Shown here in pieces: positions 43,368-54,855 of a DNA stretch of 64,000 nt. This DNA is from Morchella semilibera (taxonomy: Eukaryota; Ascomycota; Pezizomycetes; Pezizales; Morchellaceae): positions 1,622,370-1,686,369 of the forward strand of contig WBVU01000008.1 of NCBI GenBank assembly GCA_009192285.1, read 5' to 3'. Below the pieces are notes generated by a model. It was not told the DNA's origin and did not search any database. It saw only the letters and a list, made by a program, of their open reading frames with translations. The translations under genes and the position numbers were made by a program. Position 1 is the stretch's first letter. Each line of letters begins with the position of its first letter.

Positions 43368-46080
43368 AGTTAGGGTTAGTTAGGGTTAGTTAGGGTTAGT
43401 GATCAAGCTGTATTTGTTTTAGGGTACAAATAGCAAACCACAGCTAGGGAAGCCTAGGCACATGACTACAACTATAACCGCAGGTACAAAAATGAAACCC
43501 CATCCACCCCTAGGAGAGCTCAACCCAAAATTCGAAGGCACAACCCTCAAAGCCGAGTCTTACAACACCCAAGAAAGAAGACAAGAACAACACCAAGCAC
43601 GGGTCCTATGCATGCCATCACCCTTATAACAGCAATCCATGCGAGGAGGAAGAGCCCCTACCCGAACCAACAGCTCAACCCAAGTCAGAGGCACAACCCC
43701 CTAAGTCGAGTCTAACAATCAGTCCAGCAAAGACCAAAACCCAAAACAGCCCAATCCATACCGAGGCACAACCCCGAGACCAGGACTAACAACAGGTACA
43801 TCCTCCAAAGAAAAAGAAGCAGAGCAAACTCCAACTTCTAGCGGCCCCAGACCTCCACTCCACCCCACCATTCCCGTCTCAAAGCAGGAACGGTTGATGG
43901 GAAAATGATTAAGAGACATAGGAAAATTAACAAAATGAGTGACAGATATAAAACAGTGGAAACACAAATAAATCAATAACGAAAGAGTATTCCCGTATCC
44001 TCCGAACCCAAGTAAACATATCGTATCTATCAATTTCAACCACCAAACTCATTCATCAATCGTCGTACCTCGTCCTCTTGGAATGCTGTTGCAAGGCGTT
44101 TGTTCCAATCGGTTAATATCCTGTATGCTCTATCAGCGCCTTGATATTAAGGAGGTAATCAATGACTGTATACTTGGTATCCGGTGGGTGGAAAAGCCTA
44201 TCAAACTCCATCATCTCCTTCTCCTCATCATTCAACACCAAGTCCAGATCCATACATCGGACATGACCCCTATCAAACCTCTCACCGCACAGACATTTCC
44301 TGCCCCAACAGTAGATTCCTCGCCTCCAATCCAGAGCATTCTCTGCATGGTCGGATCAGATATACCTGTAACAGTAGAAAAAGGGTGGAGATGAGAAGGC
44401 AATATCAGCCATCAATCCATTGAAGGGGGAGGAGGAGCGAAAACCTAAACATGAATATTCGACATAGAAATCCATGCGGTCCACCAAGACATTAATGTCT
44501 AGGTGGACCATCAACTCAAACAAGGCAAAAGGGGGAAGGAGGGTTGGAGGGGGAGGTGGAGGGGAGGGGGGGGGGGAAAGCCTAAACATAGATATTCGAC
44601 ATAGAAATCCATGCGGTCCACCAAGACATTAATGTCTAGGTGGACCATCAACTCAAACAAGGCAAAGGGGGAGGAGGGTTGGAGGGGGAGGTGGAGGGGA
44701 GGTGGGGGGGAATCATAGATGGGTGGGGGGTGGGGGGTGGTGGGGTGGGGGTTAGACCAACCAAGAACGGCAACCGCATCCAGTCCAGTCAACCTGGCCT
44801 CCGGCTCAACAATGGCACTCAAGGTTATAGTCTTCATATCCCTCTCACATACGGTCACAGTCTTCCTCCAAGCCAAAAAGGAAATCATCTTGTCCTTCAA
44901 TTCCTTGCCATCAAATAGGTCTCGCTGCTCCAGGAAGGAGGAATACATCCGGTCCTCCAGTAGGTGACCAGCAAGGGAGGCCATCGCATTCCCTGCATCG
45001 TCGTTTTTTCCCCCCCCCTACCCGGCGTGTCGACGACCTCGAAAGGGTGGACCTTCCATGACCCCTAGCAAGTCCAGAGTAGGAAGAGGAGGAGGAGGAG
45101 GAGGAGGAGGAGGAACAAATACCATCCAGGAGGATCAGTCTCATCGGGTTGTCACTGTACATGGTTTCCAGGTGGTGTTGAAATCCACACCTCAAGTGCT
45201 CCATCCGTCTCCGCATATCCAGCACCCCACAGAGATTTCCAAACAAGCAAGGTCTATTGGAGCAACCACCAGCAATCCATATCATGCACTCCTTCCAGGC
45301 AACCTCCAACGGTACAAGGAACCTGCGGGCTCCAGCACGGCCACCACCACCACCACCACCGGATCGGACCCAAGGATCAACAAGAGCCAGACCATACTCC
45401 ATGACCGGTCTTATGAATATCTTGAACATGTTCAGCCTGACCCTAGGAGTCCAAGTATCGGAGCTGAACTGGAGGAAACCCTTGACACCCATCGCCTTCG
45501 CCACCATCCGGTCACGATGCGCCTCAAAGTCAATACCATCCCTATCGACCGGAAATCCCAGATAGCGATAGGAGTCAACAACCGGAAGAGGTAGATCATA
45601 TAGGGTCAGAGGAGCATGTCCAATCCTACCCATCGACTCGCTGGCAACAATCCCGCACTTGGCCACCTTGAATCGCATATCATGGTCTTCGGCCCACCGC
45701 TCACAAATGGACAGGAGAGCAGAGGCATGAGACCAATCACGGCACATGAGAACCCCATCATCAGCATAGAACAAGGCCGACGGTAAACAAGAACCAGAAT
45801 CAAGAAGCCGAGGTGGTGAAGGGTAGTCCAAATCGGATGAGTCGAGATCAAGTTCAGTATCCGTATCAATCTCAAAGTCAGAGCTATATCCAATATATTC
45901 AGGGATCTCAACTGAATGAGATTAGAATCAGATCAAATCACAGTAATCGTTAGCAAAGGAACATGAAACACGGATATCAAGTTATGGTAATAACTAATGG
46001 GCAGCAAATCGGAGGAACTCACACTCAGAATCAATCTCGCCAGTCAGAAACCAACGATAAGATTATCCTCCGATATCCCA
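43368..46080 (-). mobile_element. Telomere-tailed LINE, copy B
   Basis: The tail is about three TTAGGGTTAG units (43,368-43,400), followed by the 3' UTR, the CCHC C-terminus (stop at 44,036), the 137-bp repeats and the reverse transcriptase second half. Beyond 46,080 the element continues as a much more diverged sequence (46,081-47,150). The sense strand is minus, with the 5' end facing right. Confidence 0.85.
44036..45831 (-). pseudogene. LINE reverse transcriptase and C-terminus (copy B)
   Basis: FYADDGVLMC near 45,770 is the catalytic YxDD box of the palm. It is followed by the thumb-like RYLGFPVDRDG and FEAHRDRMVAKA region, a glycine-rich spacer (GSGGGGGGG type), a serine run and the CRECDGL...HLLEDRM segment. 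The C-terminal CCHC knuckle follows after the low-complexity repeats. The frame changes once in the GATGGCCTCCC run (about 44,984), where copy A has one C fewer. This may be a sequencing difference or a real inactivating change. Confidence 0.75.
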
Positions 46081-47150
46081 GAAGAGCCACAGTTTAGTAA
46101 TTCCTTCCTTCACCCCAGCCGGGAGTAGTCAATCCAATTATAGCACTTGAGAGCTGACTTTTGGCCTGGTCACATGGCGCGGTCCTAAAGTGGACTGACC
46201 TCCCAGCCGCAGACAACTAGTGCCCACCTGTCCTGGAAATACATACATAACCTATCGCATCGCTTAAAGCTTCCACTCTCTACCGACCAGCCCAGTAACG
46301 TCCACATACTGGATTCAGACCCTTGCACTCTGCTTCATACCGGAGTGGGGTTATCGGCATCGGAGAGGAAATCCGGATGTGGAACACAGAGGAGTCAGTC
46401 TCATTGTCCGTAATCCACTGAGTCAATGGACTTGGCAAGGTGGATGTTCCCGGCACACCGATCATCATGGACAGCCCCGAGTACTTCATGCTAAACCGGC
46501 CCATCAGCTCCGGAACTTGCCCGATTCAAGAGCACGCTAGGAAAGAGTAAGTACCCTAATCTGCTAATGAAGATGGCAATCGGTCGGATATCAGCAAGGC
46601 AGAGGCCTGCCCTTGAGGGTACCCCTGCCACTTGCTAACCTATCCCCCGACCGGCGTGCTACTCTCCCTGATAGTAGTGGGCACCGCCATTCTGAAATCC
46701 GACCAACCAATTAGACATTGAACCCTTGAACATCAAAGATCGCGAACCGACCGTACCAAGCAATACAGTAGGGCTCAGCACCATGCTTCCATCGCACTTC
46801 TTTCTCCAAAACTCACCCACAACGCTCATAACACTCTTCGGAGACGCATATCGTAAGCCACGCCTATCAAATCGAACTAGACCCATACCACTCCGGATCA
46901 CGTAATAGCTGCAAGTCGATAGCCCGCATCGGATGAGGGTAGCACGCCACTGTGTCAAGACGAACGTGCAGCCACTCCTAGAAAACAAGGCCTGAGACCC
47001 AGCTTCAAGGACACTTGTTAGGGGTCATCCCAGATCCTTTTCCGGGACGGATCATACTCCTAGACTAGATTCCGACGGAACAATCACCCCAAGGATGTGC
47101 CGATGGGCCTAGAATTGGTAAACGGCCCCGGCGTGTCCATTTCGTCCTCC
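46081..47150 (-). mobile_element. Diverged continuation of LINE copy B
   Basis: The reverse complement still follows copy B' in order: CTAGGCCCATCG, GTATGATCC, AGGAGTGGCT, GTGGGTGAGTTTTGGAGAAA, GACTCCTCTG and GGGTCTGAATCCAGTATG. Substitutions and insertions of one to a few bases now occur every few positions. The switch from near identity to this state happens within a few tens of bases at ~46,080. Such evenly spread indels resemble uncorrected long-read sequence more than mutational decay. Confidence 0.6.
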
Positions 47151-48314
47151 ATAGGATCTTCTCCTTGTATGGACTCGGACCACCAGCTTAGGTGGTCACC
47201 TGCCATCCCCGCTTGCGAGGCGCTGCTGCAATACACCCACACACCCGGACAACAAGTCTGAAACGTTTTCGTATCCCAACCGAACAGTAGGTGCAAAGTT
47301 CTACTCTCTTCTACTCACCTCCTTGACCTCCTGCCATAATAGTATTACGCCTTCCGCCCATCAACCGGCACGCATATGGCGCCTGCTGAGTTTTATGGTC
47401 ACCCCATTTGAAAGTGTGCTTAGGCCGACCTCTCAAACCTACACCTGTTAGACCTCCCAGTACTAGGCGAGGGGAATATACCCAATAGCCTAACGCCCCT
47501 CGGTCAAAACATGGTGTAACCTTAAGAAGTTCAATTACCATCCTTTACAACGTCAGGCTGAGAGAGGTGAGCGGCTGCTGTCGCCCAAGAATATGGGCTT
47601 GGCAGCTGGGCCCAATCAATCCTTACGATATAGCACCTCACTCAACGCGTCCGTTGCAATCAACAAATATCGGATTAACTGGGTTATCTAAACGCGGGGT
47701 CCAGTGAAGAGCGTTTATTATCAAATGTAGGGTGTTAAACTTCTTCTATACTATCACGCCGAACGGGTGTTACGTTCGTTAGGTAGCACTATCCAAAGTA
47801 CGCCGTAGTAGGTTCTCCCTAACACGCTGATTTACAAGGACCCTAGCATTGAGTGTTAGTGTATGGAACGCTCTAGCAGGGCTTCAGAAGTTCTTTCTCG
47901 GGGTTTTAGTCCTATAAACGGTAGATTTAGTTGGGGCGGCAGTTAGCGCCGCGGATCGCTCACTTAGGAATGAGACGGTGCACTCGGTGTATAAGAATCG
48001 ACGTATCCTAGGTAGTAAGGTTAAGATATCTCTCAGCCTGACGATAACATATAGAGATACAACTATGCGACTCTGTCAGCATACGTGGGATAGAGTCTCT
48101 CTGTAGGCGATGCGTAATGCCTGAATTCCCCTCGAATCATCCCCCTGATACTCATATATAGCGATGAACTGAGGCCCTCTACCCTGATCATGAGCGTTAA
48201 TTTCTAACCTCTACAACGCACCCACGTGCCGTCGTAAGAGAACACATCACCGCAAAACTATACCACATCAAGAGACTACTCGCTAACTCGTAACTCGCAT
48301 CGGTCGAACTATAG
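47151..48314. other. Palindrome centre, no gene recognised
   Basis: The symmetry axis would lie near 47,940. The sequence shows no repeat or ORF I can support. Weak similarity between 47,180-47,300 (reversed) and 48,830-48,960 suggests that the mirror symmetry continues in degraded form. Confidence 0.4.
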
Positions 48315-48420
48315 TCCCTTAACTAACGCCGAAACAAACCCTACTCTAACCGCTAACTAACCCAACTACACCCTTAACTAACCCCTAGCTAACTAACCCC
48401 GTAACGTTAAAACCCCTAGC
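48315..48420 (-). repeat. Degenerate telomere-like tract
   Basis: CTTAACTAACGCC, CTAACCGCTAACTAACCC, CCCTTAACTAACCCCTAG and CTAACTAACCCCG form a noisy CCCTAACTAA series on the plus strand. It lies upstream of LINE copy B', as expected if that copy sits inside telomeric repeats. Confidence 0.6.
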
Positions 48421-48979
48421 TCGTGTGTCCTACACGATCTTTCCGAAAATTGAATGAGAATACTGTCACCGGACGCCTACTTGCACGTAAACGTAGGGGT
48501 GGTTTCTCTGGTGTATTGTGAGGTGCATCAGCGAATGTTTCAGGACCCCCGCCCCACCGCTTATTTCCCTTGCCGAGTGAGAGGATAGATACTTGGACGT
48601 CAGCCTGCTTTCTATCCCACCATGACTAGCTCGCATTCGCTGATGAAGAGGAACTGGCGCATAAGACGAAGTACAATTGGAGGGACAGGCCAACAACCAG
48701 CAAAGCGTTGGCGGTGGAGTGCGTAACAATGCGATGAGCAGGTATAGATGACATGCGAAGTAGTGACGATATATCTGAAGGTATTCGTGGACGGGATGTT
48801 AACTGCGCTGATAACGGCCCCATGCCTTCCGTGAAAAGAGCTGCGCTACGTGTTTTCGTAATCTGAGGCTGCTCCCGTTTGGCGTGTCTTTGTCTTGTCC
48901 AGAGCTCGCGGGGAGGGTTTAACGCCACGCCACTGGAACAGCCGTACACTTACTGTTCACGCAATCCACAAGGATACTT
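48421..48979. other. No gene recognised, possibly LINE 5' region
   Basis: Lies between the degenerate telomere tract and the first recognisable reverse transcriptase motif. It may be LINE 5' sequence of low quality; no endonuclease motif could be found. Confidence 0.35.
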
Positions 48980-51900
48980 CGAAGCCTTACAACCGCGTCC
49001 AATACTAGGCCCATCGCAATCCTTGTGATGTTCCGTCGAATCTTCGAGGGTATGATCCTTCCCGCGTTTGAAGATCCTGGATACCCCTACAATGTCCTTG
49101 ATGGTGGTCAGGCTGGTTTCAGGAGTGGCTACTCGACCTTGACACATGCTGCTACCCTCAACCATGGGGCTATCGACTGGTACGATTCCGATTGCTGTGT
49201 TCCTCGATCTTGAAGCGGCTTACGATATGGTCTCCGAGGTGAAGCTTGTGGGTGAGTTGGAGAAACAGGGCATGCCTGAGATACTGATTGCCTTGGTGGT
49301 TCGGTTGATGTTCAGTTCAATGTCCTATCGATTGGTTGTCAATGGTCATACCTCGGAGTCGCTGAATAGGAATGTGGGGGTACCCTCAAGGCTCGCCTCT
49401 ATCACCTGCCATCTTTAATAAGTTTGTGGATTCTCTTCTACGTGCTCTGAATCGGTTGGGTCCTACCCTGTTACCTGATACTGCTTCCGATGATGATGGT
49501 GATGCCGACTCCCTTGCCAAAATCCATTGATATGGATACGGACATGGACGACTCCTCTGGTTCTGCCACTCCGATTCTCCCCGATCCGATACCCACTCCG
49601 GTAATGAAGCAAAGTGCAGGGTCTGAATCAGGTATGTTGGAACGTTACTGCTTCACTCGAGTTGCTCCTATTTTTGATTGGGTTTGCTGACATTCTATTG
49701 ATCTTCCCTATTCAGTTAGTAGCGTTGGTTTGAGACGCTCAATGAGATTGATTACTACTTCCGCTGGTGAAGGAAGAGGATACTACTGTGGGCTTTCTGA
49801 TTCGGAGGATAATCTTATCGTTGGTTCTGACTGCGAGATTGATTCTGAGTGTGAGTTCCTCCGATTTGCTGCCCCATTAGTTATTACCATAACTTGATAT
49901 CCGTGTTTCATGTTCCTTTGCTAACGATTACTGTGATTTGATCTGATTCTAATCTCATTCAGTTGAGATCCCTGAATATATTGGATATAGCTCTGACTTT
50001 GAGATTGATACGGATACTGAACTTGATCTCGACTCATCCGATTTGGACTACCCTTCACCACCTCGGCTTCTTGATTCTGGTTCTTGTTTACCGTCGGCCT
50101 TGTTCTATGCTGATGATGGGGGTTCTCATGGTGCCGTGATTGGTCTCATGCCTCTGCTCTCCTGTCCATTTGTGAGCGGTGGGCCGAAGACCATGATATG
50201 CGATTCAAGGTGGCCAAGTGCGGGATTGTTGCCAGCGAGTCGATGGGGTAGGATTGGACATGCTCCTCTGACCCTATATGATCTACCTCTTCCGGTTGTT
50301 GACTCCTATCGCTATCTGGGATTTCCGGTCGATAGGGATGGTATTGACTTTGAGGCGCATCGTGACCGGATGGTGGCGAAGGCGATGGGTGTCAAGGGTT
50401 TCCTCCAGTTCAGCTCCGATACTTGGACTCCTAGGGTCAGGCTGAACATGTTCAAGATATTCATAAGACCGGTCATGGAGTATGGTCTGGCTCTTGTTGA
50501 TCCTTGGGTCCGATCCGGTGGTGGTGGTGGTGGTGGCCGTGCTGGAGCCCGCAGGTTCCTTGTACCGTTGGAGGTTGCCTGGAAGGAGTGCATGATATGG
50601 ATTGCTGGTGGTTGCTCCAATAGACCTTGCTTGTTTGGAAATCTCTGTGGGGTGCTGGATATGCGGAGACGGATGGAGCACTTGAGGTGTGGATTTCAAC
50701 ACCACCTGGAAACCATGTACAGTGACAACCCGATGAGACTGATCCTGGATGGTATTTGTTCCTCCTCCTCCTCCTCCTCCTCCTCCTCTTCCTACTCTGG
50801 ACTTGCTAGGGGTCATGGAAGGTCCACCCTTTCGAGGTCGTCGACACGCCGGGTAGGGGGGGGGGAAAAACGACGATGCAGGGAATGCGATGGCCTCCTT
50901 GCTGGTCACCTACTGGAGGACCGGATGTATTCCTCCTTCCTGGAGCAGCGAGACCTATTTGATGGCAAGGAATTGAAGGACAAGATTGATTTCCTTTTTG
51001 GCTTGGAGAAGACTGTGACCGTATGTGAGAGGGATAATGAAGACTATAACCTTGAGTGCCATTGTTGAGCCGGAGGCCAGGTTGACTGGACTGGATGCGG
51101 TTGCCGTTCTTGGTTGGTCTAACCCCACACCCCCCACCCCCCACCCCCACCCATCTATGATTCCCCCCCACCTCCCCTCCACCTCCCCCTCCAACCCTCC
51201 TCCCCCTTTGCCTTGTTTGAGTGATGGTCCACCTGACATTAATGTCTTGGTGGACCCGCATGGATTTCTATGTCGAATATCTATGTTTAGGCTTTCCCCC
51301 CCCCCCTCCCCTCCACCTCCCCCTCCAACCTCCTTCCCCCTTTTGCCTTGTTTGAGTTGATGGTCCACCTAGACATTAATGTCTTGGTGGACCGCATGGA
51401 TTTCTATGTCGAATATTCATGTTTAGGTTTTCGCTCCTCCTCCCCCTTCAATGGATTGATGGCTGATATTGCCTTCTCATCTCCACCCTTTTTCTACTGT
51501 TACAGGGTATATCTGATCCGACCATGCAGAGAATGCTCTGGGATTGGAGGCGAGGAATCTACTGTTGGGGCAGGAAATGTCTGTGCGGTGAGAGGTTTGA
51601 TAGGGGTCATGTCCGATGTATGGATCTGGACTTGGTGTTGAATGATGAGGAGAAGGAGATGATGGAGTTTGATAGGCTTTTCCACCCACCGGATACCAAG
51701 TATACAGTCATTGATTACCTCCTTAATATCAAGGCGCATGATAGAGCATACAGGATATTAACCGATTGGAACAAACGCCTTGCAACAGCATTCCAAGAGG
51801 ACGAGGTACGACGATTGATGAATGAGTTTGGTGGTTGAAATTGATAGATACGATATGTTTACTTGGGTTCGGAGGATACGGGAATACTCTTTCGTTATTG

Positions 51901-52509
51901 ATTTATTTGTGTTTCCACTGTTTTATATCTGTCACTCATTTGTTAATTTTCCTATGTCTCTTAATCATTTTCCCATCAACCGTTCCTGCTTTGAGACGGG
52001 AATGGTGGGGTGGAGTGGAGGTCTGGGGCCGCTAGAAGTTGGAGTTTGCTCTGCTTCTTTTTCTTTGGAGGATGTACCTGTTGTTAGTCCTGGTCTCGGG
52101 GTTGTGCCTCGGTATGGATTGGGCTGTTTTGGGTTTTGGTCTTTGCTGGACTGATTTGTTAGACTCGACTTAGGGGGTTGTGCCTCTGACTTGGGTTGAG
52201 CTGTTGGTTCGGGTAGGGGCTCTTCCTCCCTCGCATGGATTGCTGTTATAAGGGTGATGGCATGCATAGGACCCGTGCTTGGTGTTGTTCTTGTCTTCTT
52301 TCTTGGGTGTTGTAAGACTCGGCTTTGAGGGTTGTGCCTTCGAATTTTGGGTTGAGCTCTCCTAGGGGTGGATGGGGTTTCATTTTTGTACCTGCGTTAT
52401 AGTTGTAGTCATGTGCCTAGGCTTTCCCTAGCTGTGGGTTTGCTATTTGTACCCTAAAACAAATACAGCTTGATCACTAACCCTAACTAACCCTAACTAA
52501 CCCTAACTA
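48980..52509 (+). mobile_element. Telomere-tailed LINE, copy B' (longest)
   Basis: Mirror of copy B, and the longest copy in the window. It holds the reverse transcriptase from the first recognisable palm motifs (49,025), two intron-like segments, YADD, the CCHC C-terminus (stop ending 51,838) and the 3' UTR, and ends in the tail CTAACCCTAACTAACCC (52,475-52,509). No endonuclease domain was identified, and the 5' end is not defined. A 10-bp CCCTAACTAA tail in place of poly(A) is unusual among LINEs and is shared by every copy here. Confidence 0.85.
49025..51838 (+). pseudogene. LINE reverse transcriptase ORF (copy B')
   Basis: Palm motifs in order: GGQAGFRSGYST (about 49,110), AVFLDLEAAYDMV (about 49,196), GVPQGSPLSP (about 49,378, readable across a one-base insertion), FYADDG (about 50,105). 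Then come RYLGFPVDRDG and the C-terminal CLCGERFDRGHVRC knuckle (about 51,575). Between VPQG and YADD lies an S/D/E-rich insert of about 150 residues. The insert carries two GT-AG segments, 49,632-49,715 (84 bp, GCTGAC branch) and 49,851-49,962 (112 bp, CTAATC branch); removing both keeps one open frame. Small indels near 49,382, 49,521 and 50,120 break the frame. In the last case copy B reads correctly through the same place, so sequencing error is plausible. Confidence 0.7.
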
Positions 52510-52918
52510 CCTGTTGTTAGTCCTAGTCTCGGGTTGTGCCTCGGTATAGATTGGGCTGTTGGGTTTTGGTCTTTGCTGGATTGATTTATTAGATTCGACT
52601 TAGGGGGTTGAGCCTCTGACTTGGATTGAGCTATTGGTTCGAGCAGGGGCTCTTCCTCCCTCGCATGGATGACTGTTATTAGGGTGATGGCATGCATAGG
52701 ACCCGTGCTTGGTGTTTTCCTGTTTTCTTCTTGGGTGTTGTAAGACTCGGCTTTGGGGGTTGTGCTTGCGAATTTGGGTTGAGCTCACTTGGGGGGCTTG
52801 TGGGGTTTCATTTTTGTACCTGCGGTTATAGTTGTAGTCATGTGCCTAGGCTTTCCCTAGCTGTGGTTTCTATTGTACCCATAAATCAATATAACTTGAT
52901 CACTAACCCTAACTAATT
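52510..52918 (+). mobile_element. Telomere-tailed LINE, copy C' (3' UTR only)
   Basis: Mirror of copy C. It is 5' truncated immediately after the CCCTAACTAA tail of copy B' and ends in its own tail, CACTAACCCTAACTAATTAG. This is the second view of the head-to-tail junction. Confidence 0.8.
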
Positions 52919-54718
52919 AGCAAAGGGGTCGGAATATAGAGCTAGGGAGATACTTGAGATGGAGGTGGAGGCGGAGATAGATATGAGGAGATACTCGAAG
53001 TCGAGGTGAAAGTTGAGGCAAAGGTAGAGATGGAAGTGGAGGTGGGGGCGGAGGTGAAGGGTCCTAACTGGTCAGGTCACTTGGGAGACCTGTTTGTATG
53101 GGTCGCTTAGGTGGTGGTCGTGCCCAGGATTACAATCAAGCACCAGTCTTCATATCCATGCCCCCATAGTCAATCTCGAGTGCCAGTTTGGACGTGAATG
53201 TGGACTGTGTATAAACGTGAGCATGGGTGGGTGTCGGAAAATAGAGCTAGGTGGAGTCGCTTTAGTAAGCAGTGCGCCCTAACCGGCCTAGTCGCTTGGG
53301 AAACCTCTTGGTAGTATAGATGTCGCTTGTGTGCAACGGGTATCGCGCGTGGTCACTTGCGTGATGTCACTTGGGTGATGATAACACCTAGGACTACCAG
53401 GCACGTTTTCATATCCATGCCCCCATAGTCAATCTCAGGCGGCAGATACTAACTCCATGCGCCAGCTATCCTGTGACCCTGCAGCTATTCCCGGCATTAG
53501 TTTTTCATTTCCATGCCACCAGTGTTAATCCCAGGCGCCAGTATCAATCTTATGTGACTGCTATCAACCCCATTCGCCAACATGCTATAGCAGTCATTCT
53601 CAGGCGCTAACTGTTATTCCTAGTCCCCAGAGTTAATCTTAGGCGCCGCTATTATTCGCAGTCATTACCAGGCGCAGGTGATATTTAATGATGGTGGTGG
53701 CGGTGGTGTGCTTCATTTTTGTGGTAGTGGTGGTGGTAGTGATGATAGTGATGGTGATGGTGATGGTGTAATGCCTCGCTTAATCGTACCCGGTAGTGGG
53801 TACCTACCAGACCAGAAAAGCCATATAATTCTCAGTCCGCAGAATCAATCTCTGACGCCAGGATAGTATAGTTAGGGTTAGTTACCATGCGCCAGCATTC
53901 ATAGCTATAGCAATCATTACAGGCATAGGTGATATTTAGTGATGGCCTCTGCCCCGCTTCAATTTCGTAATGGTAGTGTTGGTTGACCGTGGTAGTGGTG
54001 GTGCGACGGTAGGCGAAGCGACAGCAGTAGTGGTAGTGTGGTACCTCGCTTAATTCCAGTATTTTTGGCGTGTCCATGGCGATCTGAGGTTTTGGGTGTG
54101 AGTGTGGACTCTGTATCTAAACGTTCGCCTGGGGTGTCGGAATATAGAGTCAGGGGTGGAGTCGCTTTGGTGACCGCTTGAGAGACCTCTTAGTTAAGGG
54201 TTTTGATTGTGTGTGGTGGTGGGTGGTCGCATGCGGTCGCTTGGGCGGTGTCGCTTGGGTGGTGTCGCTTGGGTGGTGGTCGCTTTCGCGCGCTCCGGAG
54301 GCGGAGCGTGCCCGGGACTACCGTCAGTGCTTGCTTACAAACCGCATACAATAGCGTCTCAGAGGCGAGATACAGTCATGTGGTGTCCTAGCAACGATAT
54401 GAAGGATTATCACAGCAGCGACATGAAGCGACATGCAGTGGTGTTCCAGAAGCGATATGTAGCTGTGTCCCACCAGCAACATGCAGCGGTGTCTCAATAG
54501 CGACATGCTGGAGGGTAGTGTGAGCTGATATCCAGGGGTGACGTGCAGTTGGGATTGTATGGTTGCGGAGTCGGTTGCGGAGTGGTTGCGGTTGCGGGTC
54601 GGCTAGTTCCGATCGAATCTGCAGGGTTGCGGTTGCGGCCCGCTTAGACCCGTTCGGACCTGCAGTGGTTGCGATCGGTACCTGCATGGGCGATCAGGCG
54701 ATCACCTTGGTTGTGGGT
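52919..54718. repeat. Subtelomeric minisatellite mosaic (right arm)
   Basis: Mirror of 41,153-42,957 with the same tract order reversed: GGAGGTGG-type, GGCGCC units, GATGGTGATGGTG, GTCGCTTGGGTGGT, ~34-bp GCGACATG units and GGTTGCGG tracts. No gene is supported. A small difference is GGGGTGACGTGC (54,535), where the left arm reads GCACGCACCTCC. Confidence 0.75.
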
Positions 54719-54855
54719 ACCGCTTTAATTGAGAAAATTCGTTGCGCTGCAGCAGGGGTCTTCTCTACCAAATCTTGCATATTGACGTCCAAATCCTGCC
54801 TCTGGTTGGCTTATACCCCTGCTGCAGCGCAACGAATTTTCTCAATTAATGCGGT
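54719..54855. mobile_element. MITE family 4, complete copy
   Basis: This 137-bp element has 41-bp terminal inverted repeats (54,719-54,759 and 54,815-54,855) starting ACCGCTTTAATTGAGAAAAT, with a single mismatch between the arms. The centre, containing GACGTCCAAATCCTGCCTCT, is shared with the copies at 18,620 and 41,059. Non-coding, and the least decayed inverted-repeat element in the window. Confidence 0.8.

Larger units (their letters stand above)
41059..46080. repeat. Left arm of ~5-kb palindrome
   Basis: Reverse-complement of 49,800-54,813, in the order MITE remainder, subtelomeric minisatellite block, LINE copy C, LINE copy B. Differences I could see by eye are mostly single-base insertions or deletions in G/C runs plus a few substitutions. 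Identity falls sharply beyond 46,080. Confidence 0.85.
49800..54813. repeat. Right arm of ~5-kb palindrome
   Basis: Reverse-complement of 41,059-46,080 (see left arm). The repeat ends on the right at the middle of the family 4 MITE, exactly where the left arm meets the ambiguous base. The right arm then continues into the complete MITE. Confidence 0.85.

Noticed and set aside
45058-45594. 178-codon plus-strand ORF in LINE copy B
   Set aside because: Antisense to the reverse transcriptase; the mirrored copy has the same shadow.
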